A stretch of DNA of 64,000 bases from PZPK01 sp963974595 (GTDB lineage: Bacteria > Pseudomonadota > Gammaproteobacteria > Pseudomonadales > Oleiphilaceae): NCBI GenBank assembly GCA_963974595.1, contig CAXBDA010000008.1, positions 1 through 64,000 of the forward strand, read 5' to 3'. The number at the start of each line of letters is the position of its first letter. Positions within the stretch are counted from its first letter, which is position 1. Under the pieces are notes generated by a model, which made no database searches, had not been told where the DNA came from, and saw only the letters and a list, made by a program, of their open reading frames with translations. The position numbers and the translations under genes are program-made. Below, one piece after another: positions 38,759-47,150 of the stretch.

Positions 38759-39547
38759 TTATGTGTTTTGTTTTTTATGATCACGTTTTGCGATGAATTC
38801 AGTGATTTGTGCATAGGCCATAACAGACATAATAGGAAACAAGCTGGCAAAAGCGATTAAGCCAAATCCATCTATTAATGTACTCCTTCCAGGTACGGTA
38901 TCAGCCAAACCAAGCCCGAGTGCTGCAACTAATGGCACAGTGACTGTTGATGTGGTGACACCACCAGAATCATAAGCAAGCGGTACGATTAGTTTGGGTG
39001 CAAAGCAGGTTTGAATAACAACAACGACGTAGCCCGAAATAATAAAATAGTGAATGGGTATGCCCGTTACTATTCTGAATGTCCCTAAAGAAATACCAAT
39101 CGCCACGCCAATTGCAACGGCAATTCGAAGCCCCCAAATGCCAATCGCACCACCCGATACCTCATTGGCTTTAATGGCAACGGCGATGAGTGAAGGTTCT
39201 GCAATGGTGGTGCTAAAGCCAATTGATAAGGCAAATAAGTAGACCCAATAGTAATCAAACCATTGCAATGCTGAAGTACTGATATCTTTTCCATTGGCAA
39301 TAAAGTCCGGGTCGGTAAGTTGCTGCGCCATGAGTTTTCCCAAAGGGAAGAGTGCACGCTCTAATCCCAATAAAAAGAATGACAAACCAATTAATACATA
39401 GAGAAAGCCGAACAATACGCGTTTCATATTTGGAAGCGGCTTTCTGATGACTAAAAATTGAAAGCCGAATAAAATTGCTGCAATGGGAATTACATCGGTG
39501 ACAGTTGTTAGTGTGATGTTGACAATATCTACGAGTAAATCCCACAT
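38759..39547 (-). CDS. DUF1538 membrane protein B
   Basis: 262 residues, mostly hydrophobic with about six or seven membrane helices. Conserved segments are LIGLSFFLLGLE, STTIAEPSLIAVA, YDSGGVTTSTVTVPLVAALGLG and IDGFGLIAFASL. These recur in the adjacent 246-residue paralogue, so the two are tandem duplicates of one DUF1538 unit, which in many organisms is fused twice in one chain. The polar EP in a membrane helix and the GVTTST loop look like a substrate or ion path. Nine bases separate the two genes. Transport function is inferred only. Confidence 0.85.
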   Translation of the reverse strand: MWDLLVDIVNITLTTVTDVIPIAAILFGFQFLVIRKPLPNMKRVLFGFLYVLIGLSFFLLGLERALFPLGKLMAQQLTDPDFIANGKDISTSALQWFDYYWVYLFALSIGFSTTIAEPSLIAVAIKANEVSGGAIGIWGLRIAVAIGVAIGISLGTFRIVTGIPIHYFIISGYVVVVIQTCFAPKLIVPLAYDSGGVTTSTVTVPLVAALGLGLADTVPGRSTLIDGFGLIAFASLFPIMSVMAYAQITEFIAKRDHKKQNT

Positions 39548-39555
39548 AGTCTTTC

Positions 39556-40296
39556 CTATATCACCATGCCGTATGCCATGACAAAAATCATGGGTAATAA
39601 CGATGCAAAAGCAATTAAACCAAAGCCATCGATCATCGGATTTCTTCCTTTAATCGAAGAAGCAAGACCCACACCTAATGCGGTTACAAGTGGAACCGTT
39701 ATCGTTGAAGTGGTGACACCATCTGAATCATAGGCAATGCCGATGATTTCTTTTGGCGCAAAACCCGTCATGATAACAACCAGAATATAGCCACCGATAA
39801 TCATGATCTGAATTGACCAGCCGGTGAGAATACGAATGACACCGAGCACAATCGCTAAGCCGACCGAGAAAGCCACGGTATACCTTAAGCCGTTAGCATA
39901 ACTTTCTTGGGCTAATTGGTTTGCTTCGATCATGCCGCCTTGCGCTGCGACTTCAGCAGCCTCGGCGGCAACGGCTATTAGTGCAGGTTCGGCAATGGTG
40001 GTGCCAAACCCTAATGCAAAGGCAAAAGCGATTAACCAAAATACGCTGCCTTTTTTTGCTAAGGCATGCGCCATCGATTCTCCGATAGGAAATAAGCCCA
40101 TTTCTAAGCCAAAAATGAAAAAGGTAAGGCCTAATACCACAAAAATAATCCCAATAATAATATCGATCAAATTGGGAAGAGCTTGCTGAAGTACAGCAAA
40201 TTGAAAGAATAAAATAACAAGTATAATAGGCGCTAAATCTCTTAAGCTGCCTAGCATTGATTGGAAGATGGCGAGTAACCCTTTTGACAAATCCAA
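39556..40296 (-). CDS. DUF1538 membrane protein A
   Basis: 246 residues, first gene of the four-gene operon. Shares GLTFFIFGLE, GTTIAEPALIAVA, YDSDGVTTSTITVPLVTALGVG and IDGFGLIAFASL with the downstream paralogue. About six or seven membrane helices. Together the pair could form a pseudo-symmetric membrane unit controlled by the PII-like and CBS proteins encoded next. Substrate unknown. The start at 40296 has a purine-poor upstream stretch, so a slightly different start is possible. Confidence 0.85.
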   Translation of the reverse strand: MDLSKGLLAIFQSMLGSLRDLAPIILVILFFQFAVLQQALPNLIDIIIGIIFVVLGLTFFIFGLEMGLFPIGESMAHALAKKGSVFWLIAFAFALGFGTTIAEPALIAVAAEAAEVAAQGGMIEANQLAQESYANGLRYTVAFSVGLAIVLGVIRILTGWSIQIMIIGGYILVVIMTGFAPKEIIGIAYDSDGVTTSTITVPLVTALGVGLASSIKGRNPMIDGFGLIAFASLLPMIFVMAYGMVI

Positions 40297-40455
40297 TACC
40301 TTTTCATTGTTTGATTAAGTGCTTTTCGTAAGGCTTTACTAAGTCGCTTTACGTCTAGATGAGGGATTATACTAATGAGTATAGATCTATATTTAGAGTG
40401 AGGAATTGATTGAGAGCAAGTCTGATTGGGAAATGAAGAGATTTTCAGCTAGCGA

Positions 40456-41295
40456 TCAATCTAGATCACTAGCATCATGGCGTTCATGTACTTGAGAAGC
40501 TTCATTACCCCAGGCGCGGTTAACGCGTTTGCCGCGTTTAACCGCGGGCCGGTCGTGGATGTCTTTCGCCCAGCGTACAACATGAGTATAAGACTTTACA
40601 TTTAAAAACTCTGCAGCATCATAGAGTTTTCCTTCAACAAGTACGCCGTACCATGCATAGACAGCCATATCGGCAATGGTATAGTCGTCACCACAGAGAA
40701 AATGTCGTGTTGCCAAATTGTGATCTAATACGTCGAGCTGTCGTTTCACTTCCATTGCATAGCGATTAATAGGGTATTCTTGTTTGTTCGGTGCATAAGC
40801 ATAGAAATGACCAAAGCCGCCGCCAAGAAAAGGTGCACTACCCATTTGCCAGAATAACCAAGACATACATTCCGCTCGTTTTGCTGGTTCAGTGGGTAAA
40901 AATGCAGCGTATTTTTCTGCAAGATACACCATGATTGCGCCAGATTCGAAAATGCGTGTCGGCGGTGTCGTGTTATGATCAAGCATGGCAGGAATTTTTG
41001 AGTTTGGATTTATCTTGGTGAAATCACTTCCAAACTGATCACTTTCGCTGATGTCGATTAACCAAGCATCATACTCTGCATCGGTTTTACCAAGCGCCAA
41101 TAACTCTTCTAAAAGAATCGTGACTTTAACGCCATTAGGGGTCGCAAGCGAATAGAGTTGAAGAGGATGTTTGCCAACGGGCAACTCTTTTTCGTGAGTA
41201 GCACCGGCGATGGGGCGATTAATATTTGCAAACTTCCCACCGCTTGCCGTATCCCAAGTCCAGACCTTGGGTGGACGGTATTCTTTTGCGCTCAT
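40456..41295 (-). CDS. yghU: Glutathione S-transferase-like protein YghU
   Basis: 279 residues. Near word-for-word match in pattern to E. coli YghU: KVWTWDTASGGKFANINRP, LPVGKHPLQLYSL, TPNGVKVTILLEELL, NPNSKIPAMLDH, SWLFWQMGSAPFLGGGFGHFY, and the C-terminal QVHERHDASD. The thioredoxin-like N-terminal domain and helical C-terminal domain are both complete. E. coli YghU is a Nu-class GST with disulfide-bond reductase activity. Single gene, 159 bases upstream of DUF1538. Confidence 0.95.
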   Translation of the reverse strand: MSAKEYRPPKVWTWDTASGGKFANINRPIAGATHEKELPVGKHPLQLYSLATPNGVKVTILLEELLALGKTDAEYDAWLIDISESDQFGSDFTKINPNSKIPAMLDHNTTPPTRIFESGAIMVYLAEKYAAFLPTEPAKRAECMSWLFWQMGSAPFLGGGFGHFYAYAPNKQEYPINRYAMEVKRQLDVLDHNLATRHFLCGDDYTIADMAVYAWYGVLVEGKLYDAAEFLNVKSYTHVVRWAKDIHDRPAVKRGKRVNRAWGNEASQVHERHDASDLD

Positions 41296-41347
41296 AAGTT
41301 TCTAAGTCTTTTTATAGGTACATTTATCTTATAAATATAATAGAAAC

Positions 41348-41369
41348 CCCTCAGTTGAGGGTGGGTGAT
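41348..41369 (-). terminator. Possible weak terminator overlapping the acyltransferase stop
   Basis: On the minus strand CCCTC-AACT-GAGGG spans the acyltransferase stop codon and is followed by GTTTCTATT. The stem is only five bases and the T run is short. Confidence 0.25.
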
Positions 41370-42229
41370 AAGTGCAGTAAGCAGCCATTACCGGTTACTG
41401 TGAGCCGGTAAGTACAGATTTTTTTATTGTGTCGAGTGATCATGACTTTTTCGAGAATACCTTTTTCGATGAGATAATCCAGCATTTCACTGCTTAGTTC
41501 TTCAAACTTGGCTTTCGCGGCAATTTCCGCTTGCGTTGCCGCTTCTTTCAATGAATACATAGCTTTCATTACGGAAGCTTCTTTTTCTGAAATACTCGGA
41601 AGTGGGCCGCAATATACGGGGTATTGATCTTTCGGATTTCTGCCATAAACGCGTTCATAAGAAGCCTGGATAGCGAGAATGTCTGTTTCTTTATTATCGG
41701 TTAGTTGGTAGGTATGAAAGACGCCAGATACTTTGGTTCGGTAATCAACCTGCGCTAAGAAAATAGGTAAGCCACAATCTTTGGCAACATGATAAAAACC
41801 GGTTTTCCATTTAGCGACTTTGCCTCTTGTACCTTCTGGTGTGAATAAGAAAAAGATACGCTCGCCCTTGTGTTTTTCTACAAACTCTTTGATAAGTGCG
41901 ACTTGACCTTGACCATTACCAGTGCGGTTAATAGGAATGCCGCCAAACCATAAAATTAATGGTCCAATAACAGGTGCTCGGCACCAGCTTTCTTTAATTG
42001 AAAAGTAAATTTTTATGTCATAAATGATGGCGGCAGCCAAGGCATAAATGATGTCCCAATTTGATGTGTGAGGGGCTGCAATCGTAATGCCTGCACCTTC
42101 TGGTGCCGTTGGTGTTGTTTTCCAACCACTTAATTTAAACCAATTTACCACTAAAAATTTCAAAATGGATTTAACTAGAATACCGTCGAAGACAGTTTTA
42201 TCGCGAATGGCGAGTTTAGGCTGGGCCAT
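41351..42229 (-). CDS. 1-acylglycerol-3-phosphate acyltransferase-like protein with C-terminal extension
   Basis: 292 residues. The acyltransferase motif PHTSNWDIIYA (HxxxxD) is near residue 53, followed by the substrate motif GGIPINRTG and FTPEGTRGKVAKWKTGFY near residue 125. This is the PlsC-like family acting on lysophospholipids or related acceptors. About 60 C-terminal residues (SSEMLDYLIEKGILEKVMITRHNKKICTYRLTVTG) look like an added small winged-helix-like unit and are not part of the enzyme core. Membrane association through the N-terminal region is likely. Confidence 0.85.
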   Translation of the reverse strand: MAQPKLAIRDKTVFDGILVKSILKFLVVNWFKLSGWKTTPTAPEGAGITIAAPHTSNWDIIYALAAAIIYDIKIYFSIKESWCRAPVIGPLILWFGGIPINRTGNGQGQVALIKEFVEKHKGERIFFLFTPEGTRGKVAKWKTGFYHVAKDCGLPIFLAQVDYRTKVSGVFHTYQLTDNKETDILAIQASYERVYGRNPKDQYPVYCGPLPSISEKEASVMKAMYSLKEAATQAEIAAKAKFEELSSEMLDYLIEKGILEKVMITRHNKKICTYRLTVTGNGCLLHLSPTLN

Positions 42230-42408
42230 AAGTACTACTCAATATTAAGGAAAGATTTACAAGTTTAGCATGTTTTACGGGTTTTACAGGGTGTAAATTT
42301 GCAGTTATTTGATATAGCTTTGTAAGCAAAATAATATTTAATATAAATATTATGCAGGTCAATTAATGAAGAGCTATTAATGGTGAAATATTTCACTGAA
42401 ATTTAAAT

Positions 42409-42448
42409 AAAAAGCCCGATTACTTCATCAGTTACCGGGCTTTTTTAA
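42409..42448. terminator. Bidirectional terminator after the OmpA-type lipoprotein gene
   Basis: AAAAAGCCCG (ending near 42419) pairs with CGGGCTTTTTT (starting near 42437) around an AT-rich loop. It lies in the 238 bases between two minus-strand genes and ends the upstream one (42468-43130). Confidence 0.85.
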
Positions 42449-42467
42449 TGATCTTTTGCTTGGAGCT

Positions 42468-43130
42468 TTATTCTATATTTAGCGGTAGAAGTTTAAGCTC
42501 GACGCGTCGGTTGGCTTGTTTGCCTTCTACAGTGTCATTGCTCGCAATAGGGTTTCTAGGACCCAAGCCGGAAGCATGTATTCTGCCAGGTGCAATATTT
42601 CTTGCTTGAAGTGCCAGTTTCACACTCCCCGCACGTTGTTCACTCAGAGTTTGATTAAAACCGAGTGAACCTGTTGAGTCTGTATGACCGATAATTTGAA
42701 TAGCTGTTTTATCGAATTCTTCTAAGACAATAGCCAGTGAATTTAGCACTGGCTCAAAATCTGCCTGAATTTCGGCTTTAGCTGTTTCAAACGTAATGTT
42801 TCCAGGCATAACGAGGGTTATTTCATTACCTTCTCGAACGACACTAATACCGCTGTTTTTTAGTTGATGTCTTAGTGTTGCTTCTTGTTTATCCATGTAG
42901 TAACCAGCACCGCCACCAATTGCACCACCCGCTGCTGCGCCAATGAGCGCACCTTTTGCACGGTCTTTTTTACTTGAAGTTGCTACACCAATGATTGCGC
43001 CAGCCACTGCGCCAATGGCTGCGCCAGAGGTCGCTTTGGATACTTTCTCTTCACCAGTGTAAGGGTCGTAAGTCATACAGCCAGATAGAATCGAAGCAGT
43101 TACTAGACATATAGCATATTTTTTTAACAT
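42468..43130 (-). CDS. OmpA family lipoprotein with glycine zipper (YiaD-like)
   Basis: 220 residues. Lipobox LSGC gives Cys18, with Met at +2, predicting the outer membrane. Residues 33-78 are a glycine-zipper region (GAAIGAVAGAIIGV, GALIGAAAGGAIGGGAG). The C-terminal OmpA domain (about 105-215) has IQIIGHTDSTGSLGFNQTLSEQRA and NRRVELKL, the peptidoglycan-binding pattern. It links the outer membrane to peptidoglycan, as in YiaD. The gene stands alone, with a terminator downstream and a direct repeat upstream. Confidence 0.92.
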   Translation of the reverse strand: MLKKYAICLVTASILSGCMTYDPYTGEEKVSKATSGAAIGAVAGAIIGVATSSKKDRAKGALIGAAAGGAIGGGAGYYMDKQEATLRHQLKNSGISVVREGNEITLVMPGNITFETAKAEIQADFEPVLNSLAIVLEEFDKTAIQIIGHTDSTGSLGFNQTLSEQRAGSVKLALQARNIAPGRIHASGLGPRNPIASNDTVEGKQANRRVELKLLPLNIE

Positions 43131-43208
43131 GGTTTAACTCCAATAGAAAAGATCGGCAAGGTTAATGAGTTTGGAAGTGCGAGTCTATGGCATAGTGCAT
43201 GCTTTGGC

Positions 43209-43253
43209 ATTAAATGTCTGTAAGCCAAAAGTATTAAATGCCTGTAAACCAAA
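43209..43253. repeat. Imperfect 21-base direct repeat upstream of the OmpA-type gene
   Basis: ATTAAATGTCTGTAAGCCAAA (43209-43229 reads ATTAAATG-T-CTGTAA-G-CCAAA) recurs at 43233-43253 with two changes, period 24. It lies 80-120 bases before the start at 43130 and may carry duplicated promoter or binding sites. Confidence 0.7.
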
Positions 43254-43292
43254 CATGGAGGCCCTGAATTAGTGCAAAGGTCTTACTCACGT

Positions 43293-44042
43293 TTATTTGT
43301 GAATAAATTCAGACGCCTTCATCTTGTGATAAACAACATGTTCATAAGGCAGCTTCACAGGGGCTGGATCAACGACTTCGATCGGGATGTGGTAACGCAT
43401 AGCTGTTTCAAGTGCCATCTGTGTGATATTGACACTAAAAGAGGTGCCCATAAATATAATCTTTTCTGCATCCAACATACGATTTTGTGCTTCAGAAATA
43501 TGATAGAGCTCTGTGTAATACTCATCAAATAATAAGACATAAGGTTTGAAGGAAATATTAAGTTCAGGTCGTTCAGATTCAGGGCTAATGTTGAATATTT
43601 CAAATAAGGCCTGCTTTAGTTCAACACTGTTCTTATTTTTTTTGAAAATGTCTGAACTGACTAATTTATCCCAAGGAGTTTGAATAATATCTACAAGGGG
43701 GCCTTGCTCGTGAAATAGTGTCATCTGGTCTAAGCGCCCATGTATCGCTATATAGTTTTTATTGCCCGCCTTGCCATCTAAACCATCTATATTTTGTGTG
43801 ATCAGATTTTTGTTAGCCAGCCAATGATGAACGTCGTTAGGCCCGTGGTCACGATAGATAGCAAAACGATGATAATACCAGGCTAAAAACTCGGCCGGGT
43901 TTTGTGTATACATAAGCCTAGTAGCCATTTGCATGGGCGTATAGTTTTTACTGCCTATTGTCCAGTAACCATCTTCACCCCGAAACGTCGGGATGCCACT
44001 TTCAGCACTCACACCCGCGCCAGTAATATATAAAGTATTCAT
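43293..44042 (-). CDS. Sir2-family NAD-dependent deacylase-like protein lacking the zinc site
   Basis: 249 residues. Sirtuin motifs are clear: GAGVSAESGIPTFRGEDGYW at the N-terminus, TQNIDGL in the middle, catalytic-type His in IHG, a MGTSFSVN nucleotide segment and VDPAP at the end. The protein contains no cysteine at all, so the usual four-Cys zinc ribbon between IHG and the next Rossmann strand is absent, replaced by an insert (residues about 130-175). Whether it deacylates protein or hydrolyses NAD is open. Its ATG overlaps the stop of the 990-residue GGDEF-EAL gene by 4 bases, implying coupled translation. Confidence 0.8.
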   Translation of the reverse strand: MNTLYITGAGVSAESGIPTFRGEDGYWTIGSKNYTPMQMATRLMYTQNPAEFLAWYYHRFAIYRDHGPNDVHHWLANKNLITQNIDGLDGKAGNKNYIAIHGRLDQMTLFHEQGPLVDIIQTPWDKLVSSDIFKKNKNSVELKQALFEIFNISPESERPELNISFKPYVLLFDEYYTELYHISEAQNRMLDAEKIIFMGTSFSVNITQMALETAMRYHIPIEVVDPAPVKLPYEHVVYHKMKASEFIHK

Positions 44043-47011
44043 TTTTCTTGGCCAATTGATGTTTTGTTTTCTGATAAAGGTGCAAAGCTATTTACATCTA
44101 GTTTTACAGGCTTATGAATGTGATAGCCTTGTGAATAGGTAATACCTAACTCGATTAGTTTTTCTCGTACTGCCTGTGATTCAACAAATTCAGCAATTGT
44201 TTCAATGCCGATGGCTTTTGCCACATCGCTGATCGATTTCACCATAGCTAAACTGACATCATCTTCTGTTAGATTTTTAATAAACATGCCATCAATCTTC
44301 AAATAATCGACTTGTAACTCTTTCAAATAGGCATAAGAAGAAAAGCCGGTACCAAAATCATCAAGTGCAAAGCGACAGCCTAGCTTATGCAGTGTTTCAA
44401 TAAATGCATGAGTATTATCGATGTGGGTAATCGCCATGCTTTCAGTGATTTCAAAGCATATTTTATTGTGAGGAATAGAATAAGTTGCGAATGAATCGGT
44501 CAAAAAAGATGAAAATGTTTCATCCCCAATACTTTGAGGGCTTAGGTTAATGCTGGCACAGGCAAGCTGTTCTAAATGATCCGGGTGCTGACTTAGCCAA
44601 GTAAAAAAATGTTTGATCACCCAGCGGTCGATATTGGGCATTAAGTTGTAGCGTTCAGCGGTAGACAGGAATTGACCTGGGGAGCATAAGTTTCCGTTCT
44701 TATTGATTAAACGAAGTAATATTTCATAATGATAATGGTCGTCTTTAGCTTGGTTTGACACAATATCTTGAAACACTAAAAAGAAATTATCTTCAGATAG
44801 CGCATGCTTAATATTGGAAACCCACTGCATTTCAAGTTGTCTTATTTGGAGTTCCTGGTCGGATTCTACAAAGGTATGTACACGGTTTCGACCTTGATCT
44901 TTCGCTAAATAGCATGCGGTGTCTGCCATGGTCATAAGCTGTTCAGTAGAAATATGAAAAGGCAGTATTTCTACCAGCCCAATGCTCACACCAAGCGAAA
45001 AGCGGTTGCCTTCCCAAACAAACAGAAATGCTTCTATGGCTTGCCGGACTTGCTCAGCAATATCTTGTGCTTTTGCTAATGTTGTTCCGTATAAAAGAAT
45101 GCCAAATTCATCACCGCCAAGTCTGGCCATAACATGGTCTTTATTGTAAAAACTGATTTTACGATGCAAGCGTTGGCTTAGGTTTTTTAAAAGGAGGTCG
45201 CCAGCAGAATGGCCACATAGATCATTCACGATTTTGAACTGATCCAGATCCAGATAAAGAAGACAGTCATGTTGTTTGTTTTCTTTAACAGAATTCAAGG
45301 CTTTTTTGATGGAATATTCAAATGATCTTCGATTTACCAAGCCCGTTAATGAATCATGATTTGCCAAATGCTTTAGCTTCTCTTCGATAGCTTTTCGCTC
45401 ATTGATGTTCATCATGGTGCCTTCGATTAGCTCGTCACCCGTATTTGGATCGATTGCTAATCTAGCGGATACATTGACCCAATTAGTCACACCTAATTGG
45501 TTGTTTAATTGAGTTTCATGATCATCGACACGTTTTTGTCTACGTAGCACTTTGACGAAACGTTGAACACGCTCTTCTGCTAATTTAAAGCTATGTTCAC
45601 TCGTATTATGTGCATTGAATTCTTCTTTGTTTGATACGTTCATTAGTTTAAAAAATGCAGGGTTTGCCGATAGAAGGTGACCGTGAGTGGTGAAAGTGAA
45701 TACGCCTTCCAGTGCATTTTCATACAGACTTTGAAAACGGCTTAGATGGTTAATGGATTCTAGCTGAGCGTGTTCTTTCTCACGGCGTTCTGTCTTGATT
45801 CGTTCAGCAAGAGCAAGAGACATAAATAATATGGCACTTACAGCGCCAATATTACCGGCATATTCACTGAGGACGCTGGAATTAATAACGCCAATATTGC
45901 TAGAAGACTTTAAAACTATTCCGCCAAAATACGTGCCCCAAGCCACTATGAAATAACGTGCTACCCCGGGGCTGTATCTTAAAGCCGCGATGCAAACCAG
46001 TATGACGCCTAACATCGAAATAATGGTGGTGAAAGCATTTAGCATCGCGGCATGCCTATAGGATAAGACTAATGACATTAGGGCAGAGCAGGCTGTCATG
46101 ATCAGCAAAAAAGTGATGCCTATATGAATGGCCCCCTTCTTAGGAATTGATAATAAACTTTGAGTAAATAAAATCGTGAAAAAACAGCCCGTCGAGATAA
46201 AAAATATGGCAGATATTTGATGCCAGTTGGGCAGGTTAGGCCAAAACCATTGGTAAGCAAAACCATCAAGTGAACTGTGAACGCCAGTTGCAAGTAATAT
46301 GAACACGCTGTACAAGAGATAGTGCTTATCATGGATGGTTAAAAATAAACAAAAGTGATAGGCACTCATTATTAACATAGCGCTTAAAAAACAGCCGTAC
46401 AAAAATAAGAAAGACTGAGAGTCTAATAAAAAATATTCTTTGTTCCAGATAGAAACAGGAGCTTGAACCGTGCCCTGGCTTTCGATACGAATATAAATAT
46501 CGGATGATGTTTCAGGTTTAATTGTGACCGGGAATAAAAAAGTTGGAAAATTGACTGGCCTGTCTGCAAAGGGAAAACGGTCTCCCGCTTCATATTCTCG
46601 AACTATCTGATTATGATCGACTTGATATAAATGAATGTCGTCTAATAGTGCGTAATCAAGGTGAATATAAAGTTCCTGTATTTTCTTGCTCTCATTGTTT
46701 AACGAGAGCTTGAACCAAAAGACACTGTCTGAAAAACCAAAGTTTGCTGAATTGTTAGGGATGTGCTGCCAACGTTGTGTCTCTAAAGAGAAAATATCCT
46801 GACTGTTTAAACTATGCTCTGTGTCTTCAACATAACGCATTGCAGAAAATGCTTTAATCGTGTTGAAATTATCATTTAGGCTGATCGCCTCAGCCAGAGT
46901 ATAATTGCTTGCAACAGCTTGAATACTAAAAAGCAGGCAACATAAAAGAATAAGAACTCTACGTATGAGTAAAGGAATAAAAAGATGAGATACGTTTTGA
47001 GTTAAAAACAT
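44039..47011 (-). CDS. 7TM-PAS-GGDEF-EAL membrane signalling protein
   Basis: 990 residues. Signal-like N-terminus, then a 7TMR-DISM extracellular domain (about 50-185), seven membrane helices (about 195-405), a PAS domain (about 425-540), GGDEF (motif ARLGGDEFGILL, near residue 640) and EAL domain. No RxxD I-site precedes GGDEF. The EAL signature reads EILLR, and DDFGTG, INLS and the KID region are kept, so phosphodiesterase activity is plausible. It presumably senses an extracytoplasmic ligand and changes cyclic-di-GMP. Divergent from the 47151 gene and coupled to the Sir2-like gene. Confidence 0.9.
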   Translation of the reverse strand: MFLTQNVSHLFIPLLIRRVLILLCCLLFSIQAVASNYTLAEAISLNDNFNTIKAFSAMRYVEDTEHSLNSQDIFSLETQRWQHIPNNSANFGFSDSVFWFKLSLNNESKKIQELYIHLDYALLDDIHLYQVDHNQIVREYEAGDRFPFADRPVNFPTFLFPVTIKPETSSDIYIRIESQGTVQAPVSIWNKEYFLLDSQSFLFLYGCFLSAMLIMSAYHFCLFLTIHDKHYLLYSVFILLATGVHSSLDGFAYQWFWPNLPNWHQISAIFFISTGCFFTILFTQSLLSIPKKGAIHIGITFLLIMTACSALMSLVLSYRHAAMLNAFTTIISMLGVILVCIAALRYSPGVARYFIVAWGTYFGGIVLKSSSNIGVINSSVLSEYAGNIGAVSAILFMSLALAERIKTERREKEHAQLESINHLSRFQSLYENALEGVFTFTTHGHLLSANPAFFKLMNVSNKEEFNAHNTSEHSFKLAEERVQRFVKVLRRQKRVDDHETQLNNQLGVTNWVNVSARLAIDPNTGDELIEGTMMNINERKAIEEKLKHLANHDSLTGLVNRRSFEYSIKKALNSVKENKQHDCLLYLDLDQFKIVNDLCGHSAGDLLLKNLSQRLHRKISFYNKDHVMARLGGDEFGILLYGTTLAKAQDIAEQVRQAIEAFLFVWEGNRFSLGVSIGLVEILPFHISTEQLMTMADTACYLAKDQGRNRVHTFVESDQELQIRQLEMQWVSNIKHALSEDNFFLVFQDIVSNQAKDDHYHYEILLRLINKNGNLCSPGQFLSTAERYNLMPNIDRWVIKHFFTWLSQHPDHLEQLACASINLSPQSIGDETFSSFLTDSFATYSIPHNKICFEITESMAITHIDNTHAFIETLHKLGCRFALDDFGTGFSSYAYLKELQVDYLKIDGMFIKNLTEDDVSLAMVKSISDVAKAIGIETIAEFVESQAVREKLIELGITYSQGYHIHKPVKLDVNSFAPLSENKTSIGQEK

Positions 47012-47150
47012 GGAACAGCCATTTATTTTTTTATTTAATATAGCTTAAATTGCCGGTTTATGGCGTTATTAATTGTAAATGCTTAAATCTGCAGATAAAT
47101 ATCAATTAGTGGCTATTATTAGGTAAATACCCGAAAAAAGTAGCGCCGAC

